Below, one piece after another: positions 1-9,020 of a stretch of DNA of 64,000 bases. Position 1 is the first letter of the stretch, and every line of letters starts with the position of its first letter. The notes beneath the pieces are model-generated. The model saw only the letters and a list, made by a program, of their open reading frames with translations, was not told the origin of the DNA and did no database searches. The stretch comes from an uncultured Brevibacillus sp. (GTDB lineage: Bacteria; Bacillota; Bacilli; Brevibacillales; Brevibacillaceae). The stretch spans positions 1 through 64,000 of the forward strand of contig NZ_CANMZW010000032.1 of NCBI RefSeq assembly GCF_947502445.1. Reading direction: 5' to 3'. The translations under genes and the position numbers were made by a program.

Positions 1-333
1 TAAATCAGAAAGTATAATCCTCATGAATCTGCATCCTGATTTAGCAAGAATAACCTACCGCTAAAACGCGGTCGCTCCTCCCTGAATTTGCTTCGATAAA
101 GGTTTTCTTACTAAATCAGAAAGTATAATCCTCATGAATCTGCATCCTGATTTAGCAAGAATAACCTACCGCTAAAACGCGGTCGCTCTTCCCTGAATTT
201 GCTTCGATAAAGGTTTTCTTACTAAATCAGAAAGTATAATCTTCACGTACCTTCATCCTGATTTAGCAAGAATAACCTACCATTAAAACGCGGTCGCTCA
301 TCCCTGCGTTTGCTTCGATAAAGGTTTTCTTAT
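1..333. repeat. Three tandem 111-bp direct repeats
   Basis: Units at 1-111, 112-222 and 223-333. The first two are almost identical and the third has more changes. Read on the minus strand, each unit starts with the last codons of the upstream oxidoreductase (RKPLSKQ, then I/T, then QG), so the array repeats the 3' end of that gene plus its downstream sequence. Each unit also carries an inverted repeat (TAAATCAG at 1-8, CTGATTTA at 36-43 in unit 1). The array may continue left of the window. No open frame runs through all units on the plus strand. There are no spacers, so it is not CRISPR. Confidence 0.85.
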
Positions 334-2325
334 GAAAATACGATTATCGTGCAGTGTGCTCCCCCACCCCATATCGGTTAACCGATCGCTCGTCAGCAAA
401 TTAATTGGTTTTTCATCTGGCGTGTCACGGCTCCACCATACTCCCTCTGCAACCGCAGTCCCTGGGGGTATTTCCTCTGTCAGACGTGCCCATAGCTGTA
501 CGCTTCCCCGTTGATTGTACGCTTCTATCCAGCCATCCTCTTCAATTCCCCGCACTGCCGCATCAACAGGATGCACCTGCAGCGTTGGCTTGCCTTCCTT
601 TTCACGCAACGCCTCCACTCCACCAAACGACGTATTCAACGTAAAATGAGCAGGAGGTGTCAATAGATGAAGGTCTCCTTCCTCCTCATCAACCTCTAGA
701 TAGGTCGGGAGCGGAGGATAGCCATCTTTTTTCATCTGTTCCGAGTAAAATTCCAGCTTTCCAGAAGGGGTTGGAAATCCGTCTGCGAACGCATCGTCGA
801 TATTGCATAGCTCAATCGTTTTCCCTTGTTGAAAATCATCACGCAGCGTCTCATTCGTTTGTAAGCTAGGAAACAGGTCCCATACTAGCTCCCTTATCGG
901 TTTTGAGAAAATGTCTTCGGTGTAGCCCATCCGCCTGCCGAGAGCGGTATACAGATCGTAATTGCTTCTCGCTTCACCGAGTGGAGAGATCACGGGTTCA
1001 GCTTTTTGCAAATAGGTGTGACCATAGCTTTTAAATACATCAAAGCTTTCAAAGGATGTCGTGGCTGGCAGGACAATGTCAGCATAGGCGACTGTATCCG
1101 TCATGAATTGCTCGTGAATGACCGTAAACAGATCCTCGCGCAATAGGCCGTTGCGGACCATCCCTGCATCCGGACAAGACAAGACCGGATTACTCCCCGT
1201 TACGAACAAGCACTTTATCGGAGAAACATCTTCATTCATGAGGTTGTGCCCTAACCGCACGTTGTCCAGAATTCGCGTCTCTCTTGGCAACAGATCAGTG
1301 CGATAAATCGCCTCCATGTTGATGGGGAAGGCACCAGAAGTAAACATCAATGCCCCTCCTCCCGGCTTATGGAATGCACCTACGAGACCAGGCAAGCAGG
1401 AGATTGTGCGAATGGACATCCCGCCTCGGCGACTGCGCGAGACACCAATTCCGATCCGAATAAACGGTGCACGCGCCTGTCCGTACATACGCGCCAGACG
1501 CTTCACATACTCTGCCCGTACTCCTGTAATCTGCTCCACCCTCTCTGGCGTGTAATCGGCAAGGGATTCGCTCAATTCAGGAAAGCCCAACGTATATTTT
1601 TCGATATAAGCCTGATCGATAAGTCCCTCATCTACCAGCACATGCATCATGCCAAGCGCTAGAGCAGCGTCTGTCCCCGGGCGAATCGGGATGTACCAAT
1701 CCGCTTGTTTGGCCGTGCGATTTTTATACGGATCAATGACGACCATTTGTGCGCCTTGCTTCTTTGCTTCCTTGAAAAAAGCAAGCATATGCATGTTGCT
1801 CGAAGCCATATTTGATCCCCAAACAAGGAACAGGTCTGTTTGCTTCACAGATTCCGGCCGACTTCCAAGCATGGCGCCAATCGTGTAATTCCATCCGACA
1901 TCCGCAGCTGGTGAGCACAGATTTCCTCGTCCTTGACTCGCTCCCAGCTTATGAAAAAAGGGAGAATGCGCGTTCATTTGGATAATCCCCATATTGCCGC
2001 TTCCTTCGAAACAGTAGACACTTTCACTCCCGTGTTCTTGTATCGTCTGCTTTAATCGTGACGAAATATCATCCAATGCCTCATCCCAGGAAATTCTTTC
2101 AAATCGCCCCTCCCCTTTTGCCCCGACACGGCGCAGCGGGTAGAGCAGACGATCTGGAGAGTAGATCCGTTCACTGTAGCGAATAACCTTTGCACACAAA
2201 GCACCACGTGTGAAAGGGTGCGCTGGGTCGCCCTTTGTCGAAATGACTCTGCCATCTTCTACTTGCGCGACAATCGAGCATGTATCTGGACAATCATGCG
2301 GACATACGGTTTTCACTGTTTTCAT
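298..2325 (-). CDS. Molybdopterin-dependent oxidoreductase (bis-MGD family)
   Basis: A 675-residue catalytic subunit of the molybdopterin oxidoreductase family (DMSO reductase/formate dehydrogenase-like). The N-terminus has the [4Fe-4S] cysteine pattern CPHDCPDTC at residues 8-16, followed by GALCAK. The body has typical MGD-binding stretches (LFLVWGSNM, FVTGSNPV) and a C-terminal molydopterin-dinucleotide binding domain (LNTSFGG). The start at 2325 is chosen because AGAGGGG lies just upstream; an in-frame ATG 27 bp further up has no such site. There is no partner electron-transfer subunit next door and no Tat signal, so it is probably a soluble cytoplasmic enzyme with an unknown substrate. 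A sigma-54-like promoter precedes it. Its last codons lie in the third 111-bp repeat. Confidence 0.9.
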   Translation of the reverse strand: MKTVKTVCPHDCPDTCSIVAQVEDGRVISTKGDPAHPFTRGALCAKVIRYSERIYSPDRLLYPLRRVGAKGEGRFERISWDEALDDISSRLKQTIQEHGSESVYCFEGSGNMGIIQMNAHSPFFHKLGASQGRGNLCSPAADVGWNYTIGAMLGSRPESVKQTDLFLVWGSNMASSNMHMLAFFKEAKKQGAQMVVIDPYKNRTAKQADWYIPIRPGTDAALALGMMHVLVDEGLIDQAYIEKYTLGFPELSESLADYTPERVEQITGVRAEYVKRLARMYGQARAPFIRIGIGVSRSRRGGMSIRTISCLPGLVGAFHKPGGGALMFTSGAFPINMEAIYRTDLLPRETRILDNVRLGHNLMNEDVSPIKCLFVTGSNPVLSCPDAGMVRNGLLREDLFTVIHEQFMTDTVAYADIVLPATTSFESFDVFKSYGHTYLQKAEPVISPLGEARSNYDLYTALGRRMGYTEDIFSKPIRELVWDLFPSLQTNETLRDDFQQGKTIELCNIDDAFADGFPTPSGKLEFYSEQMKKDGYPPLPTYLEVDEEEGDLHLLTPPAHFTLNTSFGGVEALREKEGKPTLQVHPVDAAVRGIEEDGWIEAYNQRGSVQLWARLTEEIPPGTAVAEGVWWSRDTPDEKPINLLTSDRLTDMGWGSTLHDNRIFIRKPLSKQTQG

Positions 2326-2375
2326 GGCACACACCCCTCTTAGTAGTGGCATCCAGCAAACACTTCCAAAGCATT

Positions 2376-2391
2376 TGCAATTCTAATGCCA
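2376..2391 (-). promoter_or_regulatory. Candidate sigma-54 promoter of the molybdopterin oxidoreductase
   Basis: On the minus strand TGGCAT-TAGAA-TTGCA has the GG and GC elements 10 nt apart and one mismatch to TGGCAC-N5-TTGCW. The gene begins about 50 bp downstream. An inverted repeat TGAGAA-aaag-TTCTCA at 2477-2492 lies at a distance suitable for an activator site. No dedicated activator gene is adjacent. Confidence 0.5.
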
Positions 2392-2510
2392 CTTTTAGTT
2401 CCCTCTTATTTCATAGCAATGTCTCTTCCAATTGCCTGTGAATGTTAGGAAATCACTCCAACAGATTTACAAGAAATGAGAAAAAGTTCTCAGTAATGAT
2501 AAGTCAACGA

Positions 2511-2543
2511 AAAAAGAATCCTCGTCTTCAAAGGATTCTTTTT
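2511..2543 (-). terminator. Rho-independent terminator after the M29 aminopeptidase
   Basis: Perfect 12-bp stem (AGAATCCT core with A/T flanks) with an 8-nt loop, ending in a T run on the minus strand. It lies directly behind the aminopeptidase stop codon at 2552. Confidence 0.85.
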
Positions 2544-2551
2544 CCCATCGA

Positions 2552-3793
2552 TTACATACCGTCTAACGCCCACTCGCCATCGCGGAAGATCGGCTCTCTT
2601 TTTCCGTCCTCCGTGATGCCATCCATATTCATTTCTGCTCCGCCCATCATAAAATCAACGTGAATATGACTTTTATTGCCTCCATGCTGTGCTAGCTCTT
2701 CGTCCGTCATGCTCGTTCCAGCACTGATATTCGTCGGGTAGCATTGTCCCAGAGCAAAGTGGCAAGAGGCATTTTCATCAAAGAGCGTGTTGTAAAAAAT
2801 CAGATTTGACAAAGAAATTGGCGATCGGTACGGTACGAGGGCCACCTCTCCTAAATGTCTGGCCCCTGCATCCATCTCTAATAAATGCTGCAGCGTCTCG
2901 TAGCCAGTTTCCGCTGAAAAATCAACGACCTTTCCATGCTCAAACACAAGAGAAAAGTGGTCAATGAGATTCCCTCCGTAGTTAAGAGGTTTCGTACTGT
3001 GAACAACCCCATTGACCCCGTCCTTGTGAGGCATGGTGTATACTTCTTCCGTTGGCAGGTTTGGATTGAAGACAATCCCCTTCTGTGTGCAAGAAGCCCC
3101 GCCTTTCCAAACATGCTGTTTCGGCAAATCAACAGACAGCTTCGTTTCATTCATCTCGTATACAAGTTGTTTGTACTGCTTGTTGTTTAAATACGCCACG
3201 ATATCGGCGAGCTTGGCATTATGCTCGTTCCAAGCTGCAATCGGATCGTGCTCATAAATTCGTGTCACTTTGAAAATGACATCCCACAAAGATTCGATTG
3301 CCTGTGTGACTGGTTGATCAGGGAATACTTTATTTGCCCAGGCTTCAGTCGGATACGCGATGATGGACCAGCTCACTCCATCTGACTTTGTGTAATTACG
3401 GTATTTTTCCAGCGCAACCGCAGTCGTCTTGGCTTCCGTAGCGATTCGCTCTGGTTTTATGTCTTTTAGAAGTCCAGGTGTTGGTGCGTAAATGGTGAGA
3501 AATGCTGCTCCGCCAGCTGCCAGCTCTTCGAAGCCTTTTGCCTTCCAAGCCGGATATTCTGCAAAGGCTTCATCCGGCGCTTTCTTGTACTTGATTAGCG
3601 ATAATTCATCGTCGCTCCAATCCACATGAACATGCTTCGCGCCAGCATCATAAGCCTTTTCCGCTAATACACGAACCAGCGTGACCGCTTCAATCGGAGC
3701 GCGGATGACAAGCGTCTGCCCTTGTTGCAAATTCACTCCAGTTCGAACGGCCAGATCGGCATATTTCTCTATGTTTTGCTCGAATCGATTCAT
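2552..3793 (-). CDS. M29-family metallo-aminopeptidase
   Basis: A 413-residue protein with the full length and layout of the AmpS/PepS (M29) aminopeptidases, co-catalytic metal enzymes that remove N-terminal residues from peptides in the cytoplasm. The N-terminus (EKYADLAVRTGVNLQQGQ) is the typical family opening. The C-terminal half contains the metal-binding region, with SCHFALGQ and HIHVDFMMG. GGGAGGGAG sits 4-10 bases upstream of the ATG. It is separated from rtcB by 100 bp containing a palindrome and has its own terminator, so it need not belong to the RNA-repair operon. Confidence 0.92.
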   Translation of the reverse strand: MNRFEQNIEKYADLAVRTGVNLQQGQTLVIRAPIEAVTLVRVLAEKAYDAGAKHVHVDWSDDELSLIKYKKAPDEAFAEYPAWKAKGFEELAAGGAAFLTIYAPTPGLLKDIKPERIATEAKTTAVALEKYRNYTKSDGVSWSIIAYPTEAWANKVFPDQPVTQAIESLWDVIFKVTRIYEHDPIAAWNEHNAKLADIVAYLNNKQYKQLVYEMNETKLSVDLPKQHVWKGGASCTQKGIVFNPNLPTEEVYTMPHKDGVNGVVHSTKPLNYGGNLIDHFSLVFEHGKVVDFSAETGYETLQHLLEMDAGARHLGEVALVPYRSPISLSNLIFYNTLFDENASCHFALGQCYPTNISAGTSMTDEELAQHGGNKSHIHVDFMMGGAEMNMDGITEDGKREPIFRDGEWALDGM

Positions 3794-3846
3794 TTTCTCC
3801 CTCCCGTTTTCAATTCGTTCTTCCGTTGATCGTGAGGTCTACTCTA

Positions 3847-3860
3847 TTATTTCGAAATAA
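3847..3860. promoter_or_regulatory. 14-bp palindrome between rtcB and the aminopeptidase gene
   Basis: Perfect palindrome TTATTTCGAAATAA in the 100-bp gap. Flanking CTACT/AGTAG bases extend the symmetry with a 3-nt bulge. It could be an operator for the aminopeptidase or a weak hairpin behind rtcB; there is no strong T run. Confidence 0.35.
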
Positions 3861-3893
3861 GTAGGCGTGGTTCCTCCTCTACTGGATTAAACA

Positions 3894-5117
3894 TCAGTCT
3901 TTATACGGATCGAATTCATCGGCCCCAGCCATACATACCCCGATAGGCTTTAACACATGCAATACGTCTACCGTTTCCCGATGCGCATCGAGTACATCTC
4001 CGAGCTTTTTATAGACAAAGGGACTCTCATCCGTTCCCGCACCACGTAGCTCGACTCCAAATTGCTTGATGGCGCTTCTCATTTGCTCGACAGAGATTTT
4101 TCCTCCTTTTCGCGTCTTTGTTTTCCAATTCATTTTGCCAGCTGCCTCTGTCCGGCTCATGATACGACCAGCCCCATGCACGGTACTGTAGAAAGCATCC
4201 GCATTTTCCTCGGAGTCCTTCCCTTTTACGATCACCGAGAAATCACCCATGCTTCCGCCAATAAACCCTAATTGATTCGGAGCAGATGGCGTAGCTCCTT
4301 TTCTAACGACGACAACCTCATTGCCGTTATGCATTTCCTTCCAGGCGAAATTGTGATGATTGTGGACTTCAAATACAGATTTCGCACCTAGAATGGACAG
4401 GACCAGGTCGCTTACATAATCGCGTCCAGCATAGGCATACCTACCTGCCAGCGTCATGGCGCGGAAGTACATGTCTCCTAGCTCGCTATTTAGATCAAGG
4501 AGAGTTGGAGCTTGATCCATGCTCTCCCCGGCTGCTTTATCTGAGAATTTTTTTCCTTGTGCCAAATTTAAAAATCCGCTTGCTGTCTTATGACCAAAGC
4601 CACGGCTGCCAAAATGATTGGCAATCCAAACATCTCCCGTAGACTCTTCTACAAAAATATCAACAAAATGATTGCCGCTCCCGACAGTACCTAGCTGATT
4701 GCGTGCCAATGCTTTGAGCGTATCATGCTCTTGTTGCCCAATTTCTCGATAAACGGACCAGTTTTCATCGTCAAACAGATCATGTTCAACTTTTTTACTA
4801 TTGGAGAGTCCAATCCCGAACGAAATCTTTTTGGAGATAGAGTCCATGATCGTACTTATTTTTCCCTTGATATCCTCGTACTTCAAATCTGTTTTGACTG
4901 CTTTATTCCCGCACGCGATATCATAACCGACGCCAGATGGCGAGATTTGTCCATCGTACACGACGACCCCGCCAACCGGCTGCGAATACCCTTTGTGATG
5001 GTCCGCCATCAGCAGTACCTGGACGACATTTCCATGGTTGGCGCAGGTGACTGCCTGTGACACAGCATTTTCTAACGGATTACCCCATACTCTTACATTG
5101 TTGATCGTTTGATACAC
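3894..5117 (-). CDS. rtcB: RNA-splicing ligase RtcB
   Basis: A 407-residue member of the RtcB family, which joins RNA 2',3'-cyclic phosphate or 3'-phosphate ends to 5'-OH ends with GTP and Mn2+. Visible family motifs: DHHKG (39-43), the metal-binding Cys69 in GYDIACG, GTVGSGNHF (143-151), HFGSRG (168-173), HNHHNF (252-257) and HGAGR (314-318); His314 is the predicted guanylylated residue. The metal loop reads DIACGN rather than the common DIGCGM, so this is a divergent branch. It is the last gene of the island, 31 bp after pnkp. RtcB ligates without needing the 5' phosphate that Pnkp installs, so the operon carries two different ligation chemistries. Confidence 0.95.
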   Translation of the reverse strand: MYQTINNVRVWGNPLENAVSQAVTCANHGNVVQVLLMADHHKGYSQPVGGVVVYDGQISPSGVGYDIACGNKAVKTDLKYEDIKGKISTIMDSISKKISFGIGLSNSKKVEHDLFDDENWSVYREIGQQEHDTLKALARNQLGTVGSGNHFVDIFVEESTGDVWIANHFGSRGFGHKTASGFLNLAQGKKFSDKAAGESMDQAPTLLDLNSELGDMYFRAMTLAGRYAYAGRDYVSDLVLSILGAKSVFEVHNHHNFAWKEMHNGNEVVVVRKGATPSAPNQLGFIGGSMGDFSVIVKGKDSEENADAFYSTVHGAGRIMSRTEAAGKMNWKTKTRKGGKISVEQMRSAIKQFGVELRGAGTDESPFVYKKLGDVLDAHRETVDVLHVLKPIGVCMAGADEFDPYKD

Positions 5118-5148
5118 GTTACTCTCATCCTCCTAATTAGGCAGCGCT

Positions 5149-7740
5149 TTACAAGCGCGGGTCTATTTCCTTTTCTTTTGCAACTTCAAATAACAAATTC
5201 GCTGCGATTTCCCGATACGATTCGTGGGCTGGGGAAATCTCGTCAAATGGTACAGATAGCATTTTCAATCCGAGGTTATATTCTTGCATCGATGTACGCA
5301 GCTTTGGCGTAATGTTTTTTTGTTTAAGCAGCTTGCTGTACTTATGTGGAAAACGGTAATCGTACCCGTAAATGATAGATAAGTACTCTGGATTCCGTAC
5401 TTTCATATAAGGCACCGCTTTTCCCGTAGTGAGCTCGGGTTTTATTACGAGCCCTTCCATCTGATTTTCTACTGTCATTTTCGAAAAAAACTGAGCCGCG
5501 CGCACATATGCGCCCGCTTCTGTTAAATCAATCGACATACACTCGTCATCGGATAAAAACGAATATATATCCGAGGTCTTCCAGCTTGGTACTTCCTCAT
5601 CCCCATTGTTATAGACAATTTTTAATAACGCAAATGGCTTATATTCTATGTCAGCCTCACCGGCGTACAAAGCGAGCTGTTTTTGGTAAATGTGTAAAGC
5701 TCTTTGATGCTCCTCGACTGGCGCATAGTTCTCAAGTGCTTCACGAACATATTTAAATGTTTGATACACCCTCGATCCGTATCGCTGGGCCAGTTCTGCT
5801 TTTGACGTGTGGTATTGATCTTTTTCAAAGCCACTTTCTCTATATTCAGCAGCAAGCTTGTCGATTGCTTGATCAAAGCCTGTTTGCTTCAAAAATTCCA
5901 GTTCACTCTCTAACGCTTTTTCAATCGGGGTAAATTGCCTTTCAATCAAACCTTCTCCAATCGCTCGCCATGGAAGCAGTTCTCCGTCCAGTATGAGCAT
6001 GGCAATCTGTTTCTCTTCCATATACGTCGAAAACTTTCGCCATAATTGATTGTATACCTCAGTTAAATCTATCTGATTGATTTTGTATCCGTTTCTGCTG
6101 ACGGCAAAGCAATGCTCCCGCTCCCGATGCAAATAAATGTTGCATCGCGAGCCCATATATTTGGGTTGCAGCACTACCTGCTGAACACCTCGTCCGGCAA
6201 AATAGGCTAAGCCTGATCGCAAGGACTCCAGATCATTGCTCACTTCATCCTTGTCAGCTGGAGACATGGTGCCCGAAATGAAGTTTACTTTGTGCTGCGA
6301 GCAGTACTGTAATCTACGGATTTCCTCGTCTGCCAAATCGTGAATCGATACGCGGCGCTCCTCCTGGAACAAGGATCGGAGCTCCTCAGAGAATACTGCA
6401 GAAGTAGATTTATGTGACTTGAAATATGGCTTATTCGTAATCTCAACAGCTGTTAACGCATTGCCGTGTACACATCCCGTGTCAATATGGAGCTTGTTTT
6501 TGATACGAATCGCGTTTTTTGCTGCCACATGACCAAAGATGTGAAAAGGATGGTTCCCAGTCGCTTCTTCTTTTAAAAAGGAGAGCTGTTCTTCAATTGC
6601 AGCACCACGGTCAATCCGGAAGTTACGTTGATGTCGCACAGAGTTCGTATCGAGCTTTCCTACATATTTATTTTTACATGGCGAGTGGGTAACGTAAAAA
6701 GTCGGTCCCGAAATAGCGTTTCCTTTGTAAAAAGGTCTGGATTTGGTGTGCAGGTGGAAAAATTTCTCTTGCAGCTCTGGATTGTCACTCAATACCTGGA
6801 TCGAATCAAAAAAGCTATGGAGAAGCTCTTGCTCAATCCCTTTTATTTCTTTGTGCAAATATTTATAGACAAAGTTCTCGTGATTCCCCATTACAAATAA
6901 GAAGTGAACCTGATTCTCGAATAAAAAGTGAATGATCTCTTGTGTCTTTTTTCCTTTATCAATCCAGTCACCTGCGAGGATTACCTTGGTATTCTGGACT
7001 TTTTCGGTCAGCTCGACCCGATTCCCCTCTATTTGAAAGCCATAGCTCAGCAAGAGTCCTTTTAGTTCGTCCACGCACTCGTGAATGTCTCCCACGATGA
7101 TGTATTTTTGGTCTTTTGGCAGAAATGTTGCCGCATAGTCGTCTCGATTTTCGATCACAACGCTGTATGCAGGATTTGGCTGCTGTGCCTCGATTGAGTA
7201 AAAATCTTTCGCACGGACTCGGTGAATTCGCGTGTAGCCTTCCTTTGAAAGTGCGCGTAAAACCTCTTTTTTCATCCGGTGTGTATGCGCAGTAATCAAC
7301 TTTTTCGAACGCTCTGACGCATAATAGTCTTCGCGCTTGCGATAATCAAAGACAATCACGTCCAGATTGTAATTATTTTCTTTTGCGATATTGCGGACCT
7401 TGGCCCGGAAGTCCTCTGCCAAGCCGGTTGTATCTACGACAACGAATTCGGCATTAATTGGGAATGAAGTGACCATTTTTACTTTTTCAAACAAGAGATG
7501 AAAAGCCTGCTCACTCGCTTCCAGCATGACTTGATCGTATTTATCAAATTCGCATCCCAGAAGCTCCTGCCGCAGATGGTCAGATGAAATATATTGAACA
7601 TTTGTCTTTATTCCTCTAGATTCGTCCACAAAACGAAGCCCCGGGATAAGCAGCTCCTTGGCAAAGGTTGTTTTTCCACATTCAGTAGGTCCAATCAGCA
7701 TAAAAATGGTATGAACATTAGTCCGTATCTCCACGCTCAT
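5149..7740 (-). CDS. pnkp: Bacterial polynucleotide kinase-phosphatase-ligase Pnkp
   Basis: An 863-residue three-domain RNA repair enzyme, close to the roughly 870 residues of the Clostridium thermocellum protein. The N-terminal 5'-OH kinase has P-loop GPTECGKT (17-24). The central 2',3'-phosphatase is a metallophosphoesterase with GDIHE (217-221), GDWIDKG (257-263), GNHE (285-288), THSP (351-354) and FGHV (402-405). The C-terminal adenylyltransferase/ligase has KYMGSR with Lys527 as predicted AMP acceptor, LDGELLPW (584-591), EGLVIKP (762-768) and MKVRN (779-783). All catalytic motifs look intact. The family needs Hen1 to seal RNA; the hen1 stop overlaps this start by 4 bp, implying coupled translation. 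Confidence 0.96.
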   Translation of the reverse strand: MSVEIRTNVHTIFMLIGPTECGKTTFAKELLIPGLRFVDESRGIKTNVQYISSDHLRQELLGCEFDKYDQVMLEASEQAFHLLFEKVKMVTSFPINAEFVVVDTTGLAEDFRAKVRNIAKENNYNLDVIVFDYRKREDYYASERSKKLITAHTHRMKKEVLRALSKEGYTRIHRVRAKDFYSIEAQQPNPAYSVVIENRDDYAATFLPKDQKYIIVGDIHECVDELKGLLLSYGFQIEGNRVELTEKVQNTKVILAGDWIDKGKKTQEIIHFLFENQVHFLFVMGNHENFVYKYLHKEIKGIEQELLHSFFDSIQVLSDNPELQEKFFHLHTKSRPFYKGNAISGPTFYVTHSPCKNKYVGKLDTNSVRHQRNFRIDRGAAIEEQLSFLKEEATGNHPFHIFGHVAAKNAIRIKNKLHIDTGCVHGNALTAVEITNKPYFKSHKSTSAVFSEELRSLFQEERRVSIHDLADEEIRRLQYCSQHKVNFISGTMSPADKDEVSNDLESLRSGLAYFAGRGVQQVVLQPKYMGSRCNIYLHREREHCFAVSRNGYKINQIDLTEVYNQLWRKFSTYMEEKQIAMLILDGELLPWRAIGEGLIERQFTPIEKALESELEFLKQTGFDQAIDKLAAEYRESGFEKDQYHTSKAELAQRYGSRVYQTFKYVREALENYAPVEEHQRALHIYQKQLALYAGEADIEYKPFALLKIVYNNGDEEVPSWKTSDIYSFLSDDECMSIDLTEAGAYVRAAQFFSKMTVENQMEGLVIKPELTTGKAVPYMKVRNPEYLSIIYGYDYRFPHKYSKLLKQKNITPKLRTSMQEYNLGLKMLSVPFDEISPAHESYREIAANLLFEVAKEKEIDPRL

Positions 7741-9002
7741 GCCCCTCCTTTTTTCAGAATCACGCCTTGCGTGGTTTGAATCTGGTTGACCTTATCCCCT
7801 ATCGAAATAAACTCAACTTGTAATTCGGTTTGGCCTATCACTTCTAAAAACCACTCTCGAAACTCTTTTTGCCCCAATTCCCACCGGTGATCGTCATGAC
7901 GAAAACCAGTTAGTTCATAATAGCGATTAAAATCAGCATTCGGCGTTGTCATAACGAATCGCTCAAAGTTAATTGCCTTCACAATTTGTTGGATAAACAA
8001 GCCTGCTTCATCCAGGCTCATATGCTCAATGACTTCGGTCAAAATCACATCGACCTGTTCACCATCGTAGTTTTCTAAAAAATGAGAAATGGAGGGAAAG
8101 GGTATGATGTTATCGATCTCTTTTGCCTCTGCTCTGCGAGAAACAGTAGCGAGCACTTGCTCATTTGTATCCACCGCATAATAGTAATCCTCCAGCTTTC
8201 CAGCGAAGCGAATGGCATAGAACCCTTCCCCACATCCAGTATCCAGAATGGGTTTATTGAATGAAAGGACACTTTCTATGAAGTTTCTTCTTTGGTGAGC
8301 AGTGCTGCCATAGTCAAACTGAATGTCGTACCGCCCCGTCTTCTCCAGCTCCGCTTTGTATTTACCGAATAATCGTCTCGAGGTGAGAAAATTGCGTGCA
8401 AACAAGCTCCGAATGTAGAAAGGCGCATCGATTACTTGAATGCTATTTACGTATTTATCCAACAGGTTTTCGGAGATATCCAGATGCTCCTTGCCAAACA
8501 TGGAAAAAAACAAACATAATACGCTCACCGTATGTAGCAGTTCATATAGTGTTTTCTTTGTTGTGACAGTAAGGGAATAGCTCTTATGCGCGAGAGCTTT
8601 TAGTTCAAACGTGTAATCGGGTAAATGCCTTTCAAAAAAACCGACGTAATGAACCATTTCGATGTGAACCATATTGATGAAAAAGGAATGCTCATAACCT
8701 TCTACGTCACGATCATCCTTTACTTTTAGCGGTGCTGAAAAAAATTCATTGATCGCATGCAAAGGAAATAAAGGCGTGTTGTAACGAGACACATTTACAT
8801 ATTCAAAGCGATCATCAGCAGATTGTTTATACGAGATTTCGTTGTCGGCATCCTTAAAGTACACGTTGAATGTCGTATCATCTGTATACCAGCCATAACC
8901 GATGCCTTTTCGGATTGAACGCAGAAGCATTCCGGAGTTCGGGTTCTTTTTTATCAGAAAAGAAAACTCCGGGTTCTGCGATTTCAATTGAACGATTGCC
9001 AT
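7737..9002 (-). CDS. hen1: Bacterial Hen1 3'-terminal RNA 2'-O-methyltransferase
   Basis: 421 residues with the bacterial Hen1 arrangement. The N-terminal half activates the Pnkp ligase; the C-terminal half is a methyltransferase that marks the repair junction with a 2'-O-methyl group. The SAM motif DTGCGEG is at 254-260. The metal-binding set is visible as Glu323, Glu326 and His327 (EVIEH), with a second His in RHDDH (369 or 372), followed by the catalytic-core segment MTTPNADFN. The start at 9002 is preferred because GGGGGAG is 9 nt upstream; the in-frame ATG at 9011 abuts that site. It sits between the nucleotidyltransferase and pnkp in one operon. Confidence 0.95.
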   Translation of the reverse strand: MAIVQLKSQNPEFSFLIKKNPNSGMLLRSIRKGIGYGWYTDDTTFNVYFKDADNEISYKQSADDRFEYVNVSRYNTPLFPLHAINEFFSAPLKVKDDRDVEGYEHSFFINMVHIEMVHYVGFFERHLPDYTFELKALAHKSYSLTVTTKKTLYELLHTVSVLCLFFSMFGKEHLDISENLLDKYVNSIQVIDAPFYIRSLFARNFLTSRRLFGKYKAELEKTGRYDIQFDYGSTAHQRRNFIESVLSFNKPILDTGCGEGFYAIRFAGKLEDYYYAVDTNEQVLATVSRRAEAKEIDNIIPFPSISHFLENYDGEQVDVILTEVIEHMSLDEAGLFIQQIVKAINFERFVMTTPNADFNRYYELTGFRHDDHRWELGQKEFREWFLEVIGQTELQVEFISIGDKVNQIQTTQGVILKKGGA

Positions 9003-9020
9003 TTTTATCATCTCCCCCGA

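Noticed and set aside
1..333. CRISPR array
   Set aside because: Units are 111 bp, contiguous, without unique spacers, and contain the end of a protein gene.
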